Of a stretch of DNA of 64,000 bases, positions 8,306 to 16,839 are shown one piece after another (the first letter of the stretch is position 1; each line of letters opens with the position of its first letter). The DNA comes from CAYRUD01 sp964427425 (GTDB lineage Bacteria > Chlamydiota > Chlamydiia > Chlamydiales > FEN-1388). The stretch covers positions 1-64,000 of the forward strand of contig CAYRUD010000010.1 of assembly GCA_964427425.1 (NCBI GenBank), written 5' to 3'. The position numbers and the translations under genes were made by a program. Below the pieces are notes generated by a model, which was not told where the DNA came from, searched no databases, and worked only from the letters and a program-made list of their open reading frames with translations.

Positions 8306-10033
8306 TTAACCTCCATCTTGGAAGCTCAATCGAATGCCTTTAAGAGAATAGGGTGATTTTTGTGAAAGAAACCATATGAGTTCTTGCATCTCTTTTGGCG
8401 GATTAATACTCATGCTGGATGCTTTCTGCTTCCTTGAGATAAAAAGATATGATTCTTTTAAGTACGAAATCGCTTCTTCAATGTTCGATCGGCTTGCCTG
8501 TATCTGGCTTAAGAGGAGAAGTGTCGGCAACCCTATAAAAGAAGCTACATGCTCTTGAGAGTGTCTCCATCTCGTGTATAGAATCTTCAGTGAATTGAGA
8601 GCTTCTTGAGAGTCCATTTCTTTCAGACAGATATCGGCTTTGAGCTCTAGGATAGTCACTGGGATTCTTGCCTCAGGTGTCTTCTCAAGTATCGCATTTA
8701 TTTTCCGTAACAGAGTCTCACGGTCCATATCCGATTTTCCATTCATGGATTCCACTAATAGCTTTGCTTGATCATATAAGAGAAGCCCTCTAGATATATC
8801 ATACGCTAAAGGAAGGCCATCGAGAGACCATGAGGCTTGTTGCGCTAAAGCTTTTTTGGCAAGCGACCTTGCAAGGCCGTCATTACGAGAGAGGAGTGAT
8901 ACAAAAGACCAAAATGATAGAAAATCGGCATCTTGAGAGGTGAAATAGGGCGCCGCTCTCTCATAGAGTTGGGATGATTTGACGAAATTCTCTTCTTTGA
9001 TCCAACGAGCCGCGTCGTTCATAAGAATCATGCCAACAACTTCTTTAATATCTCGCCTAGGGACCTGGGCAATTCTTGAATCAAGGTATCGAGTGAGGGG
9101 TAAGTGAATGCCTCGTGCGGTCGTTTCAATGATTCGCTCGCTTCCTGGGCGATGAGGGGAATCTACCGCTATAAAAATGTGCCCAGGAGGAGTGTAGATG
9201 ATAGGTTTTATTCCCACTCGCTGGAGAAGGGCAATATAGATAGAGCTTACACCTAAGCAGACGCCGCGTTTGGAAAGAAGGATTTCCTCAATATTTGAGA
9301 ATTGGTCGATGTATTTCTCTGAGGTCGAAAGAGGCGGGAATCGAATGTGAAGTTCTTGAAAAAGAATTGTATTTATCGAGTCTATTACAGCTTCAGTGCT
9401 CTTGAGCTCATCTTGATGCGCTCTTTTGGTTCTATATTTGGCGTCTATAGCGATGAGATCTAAGGTGACTTCGAAGAGGGTGTACTGCGATGGCCGAGAA
9501 GAATTCTTATTGTACTCAATCGATATAGCTCGAAAAAGGTCAACTTGATCTCTTTTAGTTTCTAAGACTTCATTCTTAGTTGTCGTGGTAAATCCATCAA
9601 GTTCGCGATTTTTAAGCTGATGAGTGAGTGAGAGATATAATTCCCAGTTGTGAGATCGGTCATGCTCTTGTCTGACATCTGCATACTGTGAGATGAGCGC
9701 ATTGCTGCTTGCGAGGGTGTCAGCCATAAGGAGCGAAGAAGCATCGAGAAGGAGCTGATAGATGAACTCTCTATCTTCTTTAGACGCTTTTTGCCATAGC
9801 TCTAGGCTTTTTGTTCCACCTGCCTCTTCTAAGAAAATGAGTGTTGCTTTTTTTTGTAACTCCTCTCTTGAGGTGGAGGAGGGGAAAGCGTTAATAAAAC
9901 GGAGCAATTCAATAATTGATGAGTGGCTTAATCGCTTTTCTGCTAAAGATGATGGATCATAGGATATAGCGTGAATATGTAGAGGTGTAAAGAGAAGCAG
10001 AAGAGTTGCTGTGAGAAGGTATAAGCTTTTCAT
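8306..10033 (-). CDS. Exported transglutaminase-like protein with TPR-like C-terminal part
   Basis: 575 residues from ATG at 10033. This start was chosen because it begins with a signal peptide (MKSLYLLTATLLLLF...HAISYD) and because the longer frame to 10207 would run into the divergent yicC leader. The central segment has a transglutaminase-like signature: RGVCLGVSSIYIALLQRVGI with candidate nucleophile C259, PPGHIFIAV with H285, and an acidic residue in SERIIETTARG (E303). This matches the SirB1/transglutaminase core superfamily (Cys-His-Asp/Glu order). Residues about 330-575 are helical with repeat-like Leu/Ala spacing, resembling TPRs. Many such proteins are non-enzymatic or act as cysteine proteases; the substrate here is unknown. 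Confidence 0.78.
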   Translation of the reverse strand: MKSLYLLTATLLLLFTPLHIHAISYDPSSLAEKRLSHSSIIELLRFINAFPSSTSREELQKKATLIFLEEAGGTKSLELWQKASKEDREFIYQLLLDASSLLMADTLASSNALISQYADVRQEHDRSHNWELYLSLTHQLKNRELDGFTTTTKNEVLETKRDQVDLFRAISIEYNKNSSRPSQYTLFEVTLDLIAIDAKYRTKRAHQDELKSTEAVIDSINTILFQELHIRFPPLSTSEKYIDQFSNIEEILLSKRGVCLGVSSIYIALLQRVGIKPIIYTPPGHIFIAVDSPHRPGSERIIETTARGIHLPLTRYLDSRIAQVPRRDIKEVVGMILMNDAARWIKEENFVKSSQLYERAAPYFTSQDADFLSFWSFVSLLSRNDGLARSLAKKALAQQASWSLDGLPLAYDISRGLLLYDQAKLLVESMNGKSDMDRETLLRKINAILEKTPEARIPVTILELKADICLKEMDSQEALNSLKILYTRWRHSQEHVASFIGLPTLLLLSQIQASRSNIEEAISYLKESYLFISRKQKASSMSINPPKEMQELIWFLSQKSPYSLKGIRLSFQDGG

Positions 10034-10200
10034 CAGGCATGAAATGAGATTGGAAGAAAAAGAAATTGATTGACAATTTGCTTTTTTGCTGAAGAGCCGA
10101 GTACAATACCACATTTGATTCTTTGCACTTTTCTTTTTGATGAGTGTTTTTATTACATATACTCTACATGCTATATAGTGACGACGTAAAAGCGGAAAAA

Positions 10201-11172
10201 ATGCCAATTATGTTTCGAGGAATGACCGGTTATGCCCATGTTGAAATTGAAAGCCATGGGATTCTTTTTTCTATAGACATCTCTTCCGTCAATAAGAGAA
10301 ACCTCGAGATAGTCTCAAAGATACCCCCGGAGTATGCGCCTTTTGAGCTTGAAATGAGAAGGGCTCTTCAGTCAGTTATCTCTAGAGGCCATCTTTCTGT
10401 TCATGTCCGACAGCACAAAGTTCATTCAAGTGAAAAGGTACTGCCTTGCGATGGGCATATTTTAGATGAAAATAAAGTCGAACGTCAAAAGACTCTCTAT
10501 CAAGCGCTCGCCCACGCTGTAAAACTGCGACTTACAAAGAAGGATCTCTTTGAGCTTTTGGCGAAAGATATTGAGAAACTATCGCAACATACAAGCCAAG
10601 AGACAGCTTCTGATCCAAGTGTAACTCTCTACCAGCTCCATGAGACATCATTAAGAACAGGTTTTTCTCAGGCTTTGGAGATTCTGCTTAAAAAGAAAGA
10701 AGAAGAGGGACTGTCGCTTCTCAATGAGTGCCTCTCTCGATTGCATGAGTTAAGAAGATGCCACACAGAGGTTGCTTTAAAGTTAGGAAGCTCAGAGGCT
10801 CGAATTCAGCAGTATAAGGCCAAGTTTGAAGCAATATTGAAGCCTTTTGTTTCTAATGAACTTCTTTCTGATGATCGAATGATGCGAGAGATTGTTCTCT
10901 TGGCTGACAAATATGATGCATCAGAAGAGATGCACCGGATTGAGCATCACCTCGCCTCATTTGAGGATCTTTTAGCGAATAGGTCATCGCTTGTTCCTGA
11001 ATCAAAGAGAAAGGAAGGCGTTGGGAAAACTATTGAGTTTCTTCTTCAAGAGCTCTTGCGTGAGTTTAATACGCTTGGCGCTAAGACATCAGACTCTGAT
11101 ATCTCAACCCTTGTTATCATTGCTAAAACCGAAATTGAAAAGATGAGAGAGCAAATCCAAAATGTTGAATAA
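10201..11172 (+). CDS. yicC: YicC family stress/RNase-related protein
   Basis: The N-terminus MFRGMTGYAHVEIES and the C-terminus EFLLQELLREFNTLGAKTSD...EKMREQIQNVE are hallmark YicC segments (E. coli ends EQMREQIQNIE). Recent work describes YicC proteins as endoribonucleases acting on RNA; older annotations say stress-induced protein. The frame continues upstream to 10144, but family length favours ATG 10201 or 10210; the GGAAAA upstream is close to the first. It overlaps gmk by 11 bases, a common YicC-Gmk arrangement in bacteria, so the two are translationally coupled. Confidence 0.92.
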   Translation: MPIMFRGMTGYAHVEIESHGILFSIDISSVNKRNLEIVSKIPPEYAPFELEMRRALQSVISRGHLSVHVRQHKVHSSEKVLPCDGHILDENKVERQKTLYQALAHAVKLRLTKKDLFELLAKDIEKLSQHTSQETASDPSVTLYQLHETSLRTGFSQALEILLKKKEEEGLSLLNECLSRLHELRRCHTEVALKLGSSEARIQQYKAKFEAILKPFVSNELLSDDRMMREIVLLADKYDASEEMHRIEHHLASFEDLLANRSSLVPESKRKEGVGKTIEFLLQELLREFNTLGAKTSDSDISTLVIIAKTEIEKMREQIQNVE

Positions 11173-11797
11173 AGGCTTTCCATCAAGCTCAGTTGAACTT
11201 CCTTCAACGCTTATCCCTCGTTGTGAAAAGGGGCTTGTTTTTGTTGTCTCCGCTCCAGCAGGTGCAGGAAAGACATCGCTTGTTTATCAGCTTCTTCGAT
11301 GGTTTCCAACTCTTGAGTTATCAGTGACATATACGACAAGAAAGCCTCGAGAGGGTGAGAAAGATGGTGTTGACTATCACTTTATCTCTCATGACGAGTT
11401 TGATCGACGTCTGAGGGAGGGTGATTTTCTAGAACATGTTGAGTTGCATGGAAATAAATACGGCTCGTCGAGATCGAGTGTTGAGATGATACGATCTCAA
11501 GGGAAACATGCGATTATGGTGATAGACACTGAAGGCGCTCTTAAGGTAAAAGAGCTCCTTAATCCTGTAATGATTTTCATCAAGCCGCCATCTGTTGAAG
11601 TGCTTAAAGAGCGAATGATAAAAAGAGGAAGCGAGACAGATGAGTCTTTATCGAGAAGGCTTAGGCTTGCGGAGCATGAGATGGGTCTTGAGGCTCATTA
11701 TGATTATACCATTGTGAATGACGATTTTACTGCCGCGAGTTTAAAACTCTCCTCTGTGGTAATTGCTGAAACTGTTAAGAATAAGCGATTTATGTAA
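11162..11797 (+). CDS. gmk: Guanylate kinase
   Basis: 211 residues. Phosphorylates GMP to GDP with ATP in the cytoplasm. The P-loop is at residues 30-38 (SAPAGAGKT), followed by the GMP-binding TTRKPREGEKDGVDYHF segment and the lid region with RRL. The DVQGA segment of the family appears as DTEGA. The first 22 residues are an extension before the core. It starts within the end of yicC and is followed after about 145 bases by an omega-like gene, giving the familiar yicC-gmk-rpoZ order. Confidence 0.95.
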   Translation: MLNKGFPSSSVELPSTLIPRCEKGLVFVVSAPAGAGKTSLVYQLLRWFPTLELSVTYTTRKPREGEKDGVDYHFISHDEFDRRLREGDFLEHVELHGNKYGSSRSSVEMIRSQGKHAIMVIDTEGALKVKELLNPVMIFIKPPSVEVLKERMIKRGSETDESLSRRLRLAEHEMGLEAHYDYTIVNDDFTAASLKLSSVVIAETVKNKRFM

Positions 11798-11941
11798 ATC
11801 GATGGGCGAGAGAAAGTCTCTCTTTAACATAAAAAATATGTAAACAAAAAAATTAAGAGAGAAACTTTCGTTTTAAAAATGATATTGTTGTACGCTGCAT
11901 ATTTTGTATGAATGTTCATTCTCTTAAGGAGTCCTTCTGGC

Positions 11942-12172
11942 ATGAGTCAAACGAAAAAATATCAATATAAAGACTGCCTCACAAACGAAGCTCTTTTCCA
12001 ACAGACAAAGGAAAGTCAATTTGATGTTGTCAACCGTGCGATTAAAATAGCGGAGCATATGGTCCGTTCTGGAAAGGTTTTGGATAGCGCAAGTGATAAT
12101 GTCTCTTACGATGTTCTTTCGACGATGGCAGATAAGGGGCTTAACACATTTCAAGAAGATCATCAGGAATAA
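11942..12172 (+). CDS. rpoZ: Probable RNA polymerase omega subunit
   Basis: 76 residues from ATG 11942, which has AAGGAG 10 bases upstream; the open frame to 11912 is an unlikely extension. The segment FDVVNRAIKIAEHMVRSGK...NVSYDVLSTMADKGLNT follows the RpoZ pattern FDLVLVAARRARQMQVGGK...ALREIEEGL residue for residue at key hydrophobic positions. The position right after gmk is the classical rpoZ location. Omega binds the beta-prime subunit and helps assemble the polymerase. In chlamydial genomes the corresponding ORF between gmk and metG is often listed as hypothetical. The assignment rests on motif and context, not on a database search. Confidence 0.72.
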   Translation: MSQTKKYQYKDCLTNEALFQQTKESQFDVVNRAIKIAEHMVRSGKVLDSASDNVSYDVLSTMADKGLNTFQEDHQE

Positions 12173-12198
12173 TTGTTTCTGATAGTAAATGCTTCGGT

Positions 12199-12226
12199 AT
12201 CTCTTTTTTTAAGAGATGGTTTTTTC
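12199..12226 (+). terminator. Terminator after rpoZ
   Basis: ATCTCTT (12199-12205), a five-T loop, AAGAGAT (12211-12217), then GG and six T. Confidence 0.75.
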
Positions 12227-12269
12227 ACATGCGTAATGTGAGATAAGGTGAAGGGGTAGGATAATTGCG

Positions 12270-12890
12270 ATGGATCAGTCGCTTGTTTCAACAAATGGAG
12301 CGTATATTGTTCTCCTCTTCCTTTTCTCTATTCTATTCAGTCTAGGTTTAATGACTTGGCTGGGATGGAAAAAAGAGGGGATACGAGGCAGCCTGTGTCC
12401 ATATACTCAATCGAGATTGCGATTGGGAACCGATATCGCCCGATCGATTCAGGTCCTTGTGAATTCTTTCATTGAAGATTTAGATCCTAAGGATAACCCT
12501 CCAATTGATTTCTCAAAGGCCGCTATTTCCGAGATGACGGGTCGAATCTATCCTGATTGCGTAGGAGCTAATGAGCGGATTAGCCTTGATTGGTCATTCT
12601 TACAGAAACGTTTTCCAGGTACATTCATTTCTTGGGGATCACTTCCAGAAAATGAGAAAGCTGTTTTTAAGCTTTTACACGGAAACCTTGATGGCTTTCA
12701 AACAGAGGTAAGCAGTCCTCGTATTAGGCCGGAAGATGTTGAGCGTGAATACGCTCTTCAAACCCCTGGCCCCTTATATGTCGATCGTGTGAATCGAATT
12801 CTATTAGGATGGAAAAAAGTTCCTGGGACTTATTTTGAAGTTCTTATTGTCCAAAGGCCAATTTATAGAAATATCGACGAAACATTGTAA
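12270..12890 (+). CDS. Hypothetical membrane-anchored protein
   Basis: 206 residues, not recognised. One strong N-terminal transmembrane segment (about residues 11-31, YIVLLFLFSILFSLGLMTWLG) is followed by a basic stretch (WKKEG), so the rest is probably cytoplasmic or, if the segment acts as an anchor, exposed on the other side. The remainder is globular without motifs I know; SLDWSFLQKRFPGTFISW and PGPLYVDRVNRILLGWKKVPG stand out as well-structured segments. It starts with ATG about 60 bases before which the rpoZ terminator ends, and sits directly upstream of metG in the same orientation (57-base gap), so the two may form an operon. Confidence 0.7.
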   Translation: MDQSLVSTNGAYIVLLFLFSILFSLGLMTWLGWKKEGIRGSLCPYTQSRLRLGTDIARSIQVLVNSFIEDLDPKDNPPIDFSKAAISEMTGRIYPDCVGANERISLDWSFLQKRFPGTFISWGSLPENEKAVFKLLHGNLDGFQTEVSSPRIRPEDVEREYALQTPGPLYVDRVNRILLGWKKVPGTYFEVLIVQRPIYRNIDETL

Positions 12891-12947
12891 TCACATAAAT
12901 CTCCTCGATATCGAACTCATCTTTATAACAGTACGATAAAGGAATCC

Positions 12948-15104
12948 ATGATCCATACATCTTCTCAATCAAAACCGGAAAAAATTCTTATTACTGCAGC
13001 TCTTCCTTATGCTAATGGAGCGATTCACTTTGGCCACCTCGCTGGCGCCTATCTTCCGGCTGATGTATATGCGAGATTCATGCGTCTTTTGAATAAGGAT
13101 GTATGCTTTATTTGTGGCTCTGATGAGTATGGAGTTGCGATTGCTCTCTCTGCGGAGCAAAAGGGAAGAACTCCTCAAGAGCACGTCGACATCTTCCATG
13201 AAGTAAACAAGCGACTTTTTAACAAGCTTGGAATGTCTTTCGATCATTATTCCAGAACGACTGCGAAGAATCATGCCAAGACAACTGTCGATTTCTTCTG
13301 GGCTCTCCATAAAAAAGGGCTTATAACGCCTATGGAGTCTGAGCAGTTGTACTCTATAGAAGAAGATCGTTTTTACGCTGATCGATACGTAGTAGGGACA
13401 TGCCCAAAATGCGGTCATCCTGAAGCGAGAGGCGATGAGTGCACCAAATGCGGGGCAAGCTATGAAGCAACCGACCTTATCAACCCTCGGGCAAAAATAG
13501 GCAATAAGCCACTGACAAAGAAAAAGACGGTTCATTGGTACTTGCGTCTTGATCTCTGTAAAGATAGATTAAACTCATGGATTGAGTCGAAGGCGACATG
13601 GAAGCCAAATGTCGTTAATTTCATAAAGAGCTATATCTCAGACTTAAGGCCAAGGGCAATTACTCGCGATATGCAATGGGGTATTCCTGTTCCTCTTGAT
13701 GAGGCTAAAGGAAAGGTATTTTACGTTTGGTTTGACGCTCCTATTGGCTATATCTCAGCGACTAAAGAATGGGCAGAACAAGTTATCAAAACGCCAGATC
13801 GATGGAAGGATTTTTGGTTGGATGAGAAAGCAAAGCTTGTTCAATTTGTTGGAAAAGACAATATCCCATTTCATGCCGTTGTTTTCCCTAGCATGATTAT
13901 GGGGCAAGATCTTCCATATAAACTGGTAGATGAGCTTCCTGCGAATGAATTCTATACATTAGAAGGAAAGCAATTTAGTAAGTCGGAAGGCTGGTACATC
14001 GACCTTGAAGAATTCTTGAAAGAGTTTTCACCAGAGCTTATACGCTATGCGATTTTAGCTAATGCTCCTGAGACACAAGACTCTGAATTTACCTGGAAGG
14101 ATTTTCAGCTGAAGGTAAACTCAGATCTTGTTGGAAAATTTGGAAACTTTATCAATCGAACTCTCGTCTTTGCAAAGAATATGTGCAACGGAGAGGTCCC
14201 TTCACGAACAACTCTCGATGAGGTTGATGTGAAGTTTCTCGAAACGATGAAAGAAAAAGCCAAAGGTATTGCTGAAGCCTATAGCGGCTTTAAAGTACGA
14301 AGAGCTTGCCAAATCATCATGGAGATCGCCCAAGCTGGAAACATCTATTTTGATACGAAAAAGCCTTGGACTCATACAAAAGAAGGAGCAACTGAGAAGG
14401 ATAAAGAGTCGATGCGAACGACGATTTCACTCTGCCTTGAGTGTGTTAAGCTTCTCTCAGTTGTTTCTAGCCCAGTACTCCCAGAGACTTCCAAGAAAAT
14501 TGAGGCCATGATTGTCTTGGAATCTGATGAGATATATTCGAAACTTTCATGGGATGAAAAAATTGAGTATCAGCTTCAATCAGGAAGTAAACTTTTGGCT
14601 CCTTCGCTCCTCTTTACGAAGATTGAGGATGAGGTTATCTCGAAGCATGAACAAGCCCTTCATGCTCTTTCAGTCAAAACAGATTCAAATAAGGAATCAA
14701 ATAAGAAACCAATGACGAATTCTGAATTGCCTACCCAGCAAGCTCCAACTCAAGAACAAACGTTAGAGCAGGCACCACAATCTATGATCTCTTTTGATGA
14801 ATTTCAAAAGATCGAGTTAGAAGTTGTCGAGATTGTAGCTTGCGAAGCTGTTCCGAAGAGTAAGAAGCTCCTCAGACTGGAGGTAATGACAAAGAGAGGA
14901 AAAAGACAGATTCTTTCAGGAATCGCGCTCTCATTTAAGCCAGAGGATCTCATCGGAAAGAAGGTCGTAGCAGTCGTTAATCTGAAGCCAACTAAGATCA
15001 TGGGACTTGAAAGTCAAGGAATGATTTTAGCTGCATCAGATGAGGCAAATGGCTTAGAGCTTCTCGAGATGAAGAAAGTTTTATTTGGTAGTTCTGTTGG
15101 TTAA
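12948..15104 (+). CDS. metG: Methionyl-tRNA synthetase with C-terminal tRNA-binding domain
   Basis: 718 residues. Charges tRNA-Met. The class I HIGH motif reads HFGH (27-30). The zinc knuckle has CPKCG and CTKCG. The KMSKS loop reads QFSKS (about 341-346). After the anticodon-binding helical domain there is a low-complexity Gln/Thr/Pro/Ser linker (about residues 580-612), then an EMAP-II/Trbp111-type OB domain (about 614-718, with KIELEVVEIVACEAVP, SKKLLRLEV and SQGMILAAS). As I recall, Chlamydiaceae MetG is shorter and lacks this domain, so the C-terminal module may be retained here or lost there. Confidence 0.95.
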   Translation: MIHTSSQSKPEKILITAALPYANGAIHFGHLAGAYLPADVYARFMRLLNKDVCFICGSDEYGVAIALSAEQKGRTPQEHVDIFHEVNKRLFNKLGMSFDHYSRTTAKNHAKTTVDFFWALHKKGLITPMESEQLYSIEEDRFYADRYVVGTCPKCGHPEARGDECTKCGASYEATDLINPRAKIGNKPLTKKKTVHWYLRLDLCKDRLNSWIESKATWKPNVVNFIKSYISDLRPRAITRDMQWGIPVPLDEAKGKVFYVWFDAPIGYISATKEWAEQVIKTPDRWKDFWLDEKAKLVQFVGKDNIPFHAVVFPSMIMGQDLPYKLVDELPANEFYTLEGKQFSKSEGWYIDLEEFLKEFSPELIRYAILANAPETQDSEFTWKDFQLKVNSDLVGKFGNFINRTLVFAKNMCNGEVPSRTTLDEVDVKFLETMKEKAKGIAEAYSGFKVRRACQIIMEIAQAGNIYFDTKKPWTHTKEGATEKDKESMRTTISLCLECVKLLSVVSSPVLPETSKKIEAMIVLESDEIYSKLSWDEKIEYQLQSGSKLLAPSLLFTKIEDEVISKHEQALHALSVKTDSNKESNKKPMTNSELPTQQAPTQEQTLEQAPQSMISFDEFQKIELEVVEIVACEAVPKSKKLLRLEVMTKRGKRQILSGIALSFKPEDLIGKKVVAVVNLKPTKIMGLESQGMILAASDEANGLELLEMKKVLFGSSVG

Positions 15105-15632
15105 TTTTCTTATTTGATTTAACTCACTTTCTATTATTTTGTTTCCCTAAAAAAAATTATTTGTTATCTGGAAGTTAGAGGAACAAATTAAGGAGAGTGA
15201 GTTACAAATAATAATTTAGAAAATTAAATATGATGGTAACTTTTAAAGTTACAGATGTGGAGAGAGCATCCCCATTTCTAAATGAATTCCTTCTTTCGAA
15301 TTTATCCCCACGATTGCCCTCTGTTCTTTAGCGAATAGATACTTTTTCGCTCTCTTCTAGAATAAGAGAAAAGAAGAGCCAAATAGCCTTATTGATAAGG
15401 CATTTGAAGAAACTTCATGTATGTAGGCTCTTTGTAGAAATACCGTTACTGGTCGCATAATTCATCGCGCTGAGAGCTCTCAAAGAAAAAGTTGAAAGCT
15501 CTATCTAAATAATACGCAAAAGATCGATAGCATCGCTCTCTCAAAAAAATAACGTCGAATAAAGCGGTTAAGCTCTTTTGAAATAAAAAGAGAGTTCTTG
15601 GCTTAGTTATATCAACATAGGAGAGGAATAGT
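15105..15632. other. 528-base intergenic region with inverted repeat
   Basis: No convincing gene. It holds a long imperfect inverted repeat: TAACTCACTTTCTATTATTT... (15120-15146) against ...AATTAAGGAGAGTGAGTTA (15180-15204). A perfect small palindrome GTAACTTTTAAAGTTAC lies at 15236-15252. A 33-codon ORF at 15231 has no ribosome binding site. The last 60 bases include a small hairpin and the AGGAGAGG binding site of the next gene. Confidence 0.5.
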
Positions 15633-16232
15633 ATGAGTATCCATTCAAACTCAGTTCCTTATTCTCATGGTTATCATGCAAATGTAAATTTCTCGCGTAT
15701 GGATTCTCCCTTAGAGGAAGTGATCACTGTACACAATGACTCGAGAAGAAGATCACTTCGGGAAGTAAGTGAAGAATCAACATCACTTGCGGGAACGATT
15801 CAAAAAGTTTCATCGACCGCTGCAAGCTACTTATATAATACATCGAAAGCAGCTTTTGGTATCAGTGCTGCAGCTCTTTTACTTCGGCTGCGACAGTCGG
15901 CAGAAGAAGCTCAATGCTCTGACGCATCTTCTTGGTCTGTACTTTCCGTATCATCGATTATTGCCATCTCTTCACTAGCTTTCGGAATTCTCGCAAGGTG
16001 TGTTGAAAGTATTAGTAAGCAGTGTGACTCTCCAGAAGATCCTGAGGTGAACGATTATCAAGCATCAAATAGCAGCAGAGGATCGCAAGAGTATCGCAGA
16101 GGATCACAAGAATATAAGAGAAGGTCACTTGATAATCGCAGAGGATCGAGAGAATATGAAATCAAAAGAGAATCGGGTCGATTTCAACCTCTTTTTCGCG
16201 GAACAACATATATTCTTCCTGATGATCAATAA
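15633..16232 (+). CDS. Inc-like bilobed hydrophobic protein with RRGSQEY repeats
   Basis: 199 residues, strong AGGAGAGG site upstream of ATG. There is no signal peptide. Two hydrophobic segments, about 64-86 and 108-129, are separated by a short polar loop: the bilobed layout typical of chlamydial inclusion membrane (Inc) proteins, which are secreted by the T3SS and inserted in the vacuole membrane with both tails in the host cytosol. The C-terminal tail has four tandem seven-residue units (RGSQEYR type), and an RRRSLREVS motif lies before the first hydrophobic segment. The R-R-x-S pattern resembles basophilic host kinase sites. The family is not recognised by sequence; the Inc assignment rests on topology. 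Confidence 0.75.
   Translation: MSIHSNSVPYSHGYHANVNFSRMDSPLEEVITVHNDSRRRSLREVSEESTSLAGTIQKVSSTAASYLYNTSKAAFGISAAALLLRLRQSAEEAQCSDASSWSVLSVSSIIAISSLAFGILARCVESISKQCDSPEDPEVNDYQASNSSRGSQEYRRGSQEYKRRSLDNRRGSREYEIKRESGRFQPLFRGTTYILPDDQ
16074..16157 (+). repeat. Four tandem 21-bp repeats inside the Inc-like gene
   Basis: Units at 16074, 16095, 16116 and 16137, each 21 bases, of type CGCAGAGGATCGCAAGAGTA plus T. Units 1, 2 and 4 are close copies; unit 3 is diverged. The length keeps the reading frame, so copy number can change without breaking the protein. Confidence 0.85.
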
Positions 16233-16266
16233 CAATGTACGCCACTAAAAATTCTTGAGGTGTTGT

Positions 16267-16779
16267 ATGTCAGTCATAAGTGGCAACGATCAAGTATTAG
16301 AGGAAAGCGACGGTTACCTGAGTACTCTTCAGATAATCCAAGAAGTCCCTTCGGAGTCTTCTTTTGATTCATCGCCAACTGAGTGTTCAAGTCCGAGACC
16401 GATTCCTCTCGTAAGTAACTCGACCATAGCGGTTCTAGAAGCGCCATCAACTGCAGAGCAAGTAGCAAGAGTTGCGGATAGGATTTTCTCGACCATAGCT
16501 AAGACTGGAGTCACTCTTTTCTCCCTATTTACGGGGAGCATTTTAGTTGAAAGGCGAGTTGCCTGTACTCGATTTTTCCCCGATACAGCAGAAGAGCACA
16601 TGAATACAGCCGCTCGGATTTCCATCATTGTGGCGGGGATCTGCTTGGCGGGATCTGCGATAGCGGGCAATATAGCAGATAATAAAGAGAGTGATCGCGT
16701 CAAGAAGTGCTTTGAGGAAATGAAGAAAGAAAATGGAGGGGGCGCCACGAGCATCGTTTTAGTCCATTTTCCTAAGTAA
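16267..16779 (+). CDS. Second Inc-like bilobed hydrophobic protein
   Basis: 170 residues from ATG 16267, with GAGG 8 bases upstream; a TTG at 16255 would add four residues. No signal peptide. A Ser/Glu/Pro-rich N-terminal part (about 1-60) is followed by two hydrophobic segments (about 75-93 around VTLFSLFTGSILV, and 115-135 around ISIIVAGICLAGSAIAG), then a charged tail. The layout mirrors the preceding gene, 34 bases upstream on the same strand, and the two probably form one transcription unit ending at the terminator at 16803-16837. Inclusion membrane location is inferred from topology only. Confidence 0.72.
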   Translation: MSVISGNDQVLEESDGYLSTLQIIQEVPSESSFDSSPTECSSPRPIPLVSNSTIAVLEAPSTAEQVARVADRIFSTIAKTGVTLFSLFTGSILVERRVACTRFFPDTAEEHMNTAARISIIVAGICLAGSAIAGNIADNKESDRVKKCFEEMKKENGGGATSIVLVHFPK

Positions 16780-16802
16780 TGGTCCCATTGCATAATATTC
16801 TG

Positions 16803-16837
16803 AGAGCAACTCTTTTACTAAAAGAGTGCTCTTTTTT
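16803..16837. terminator. Terminator between the Inc-like pair and recD2
   Basis: AGAGC-A-ACTCTTT pairs with AAAGAGT-GCTCT, followed by five more T on the plus strand. It lies three bases before the recD2 stop on the opposite strand, so it may act in both directions. Confidence 0.8.
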
Positions 16838-16839
16838 AC

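Noticed and set aside
10034..10207. N-terminal extension of the transglutaminase-like gene
   Set aside because: The extension lacks family features and overlaps the divergent yicC start; the signal peptide begins at 10033.
15231..15332. Short ORF of about 33 codons in the metG downstream region
   Set aside because: No ribosome binding site and no homology that I can see.
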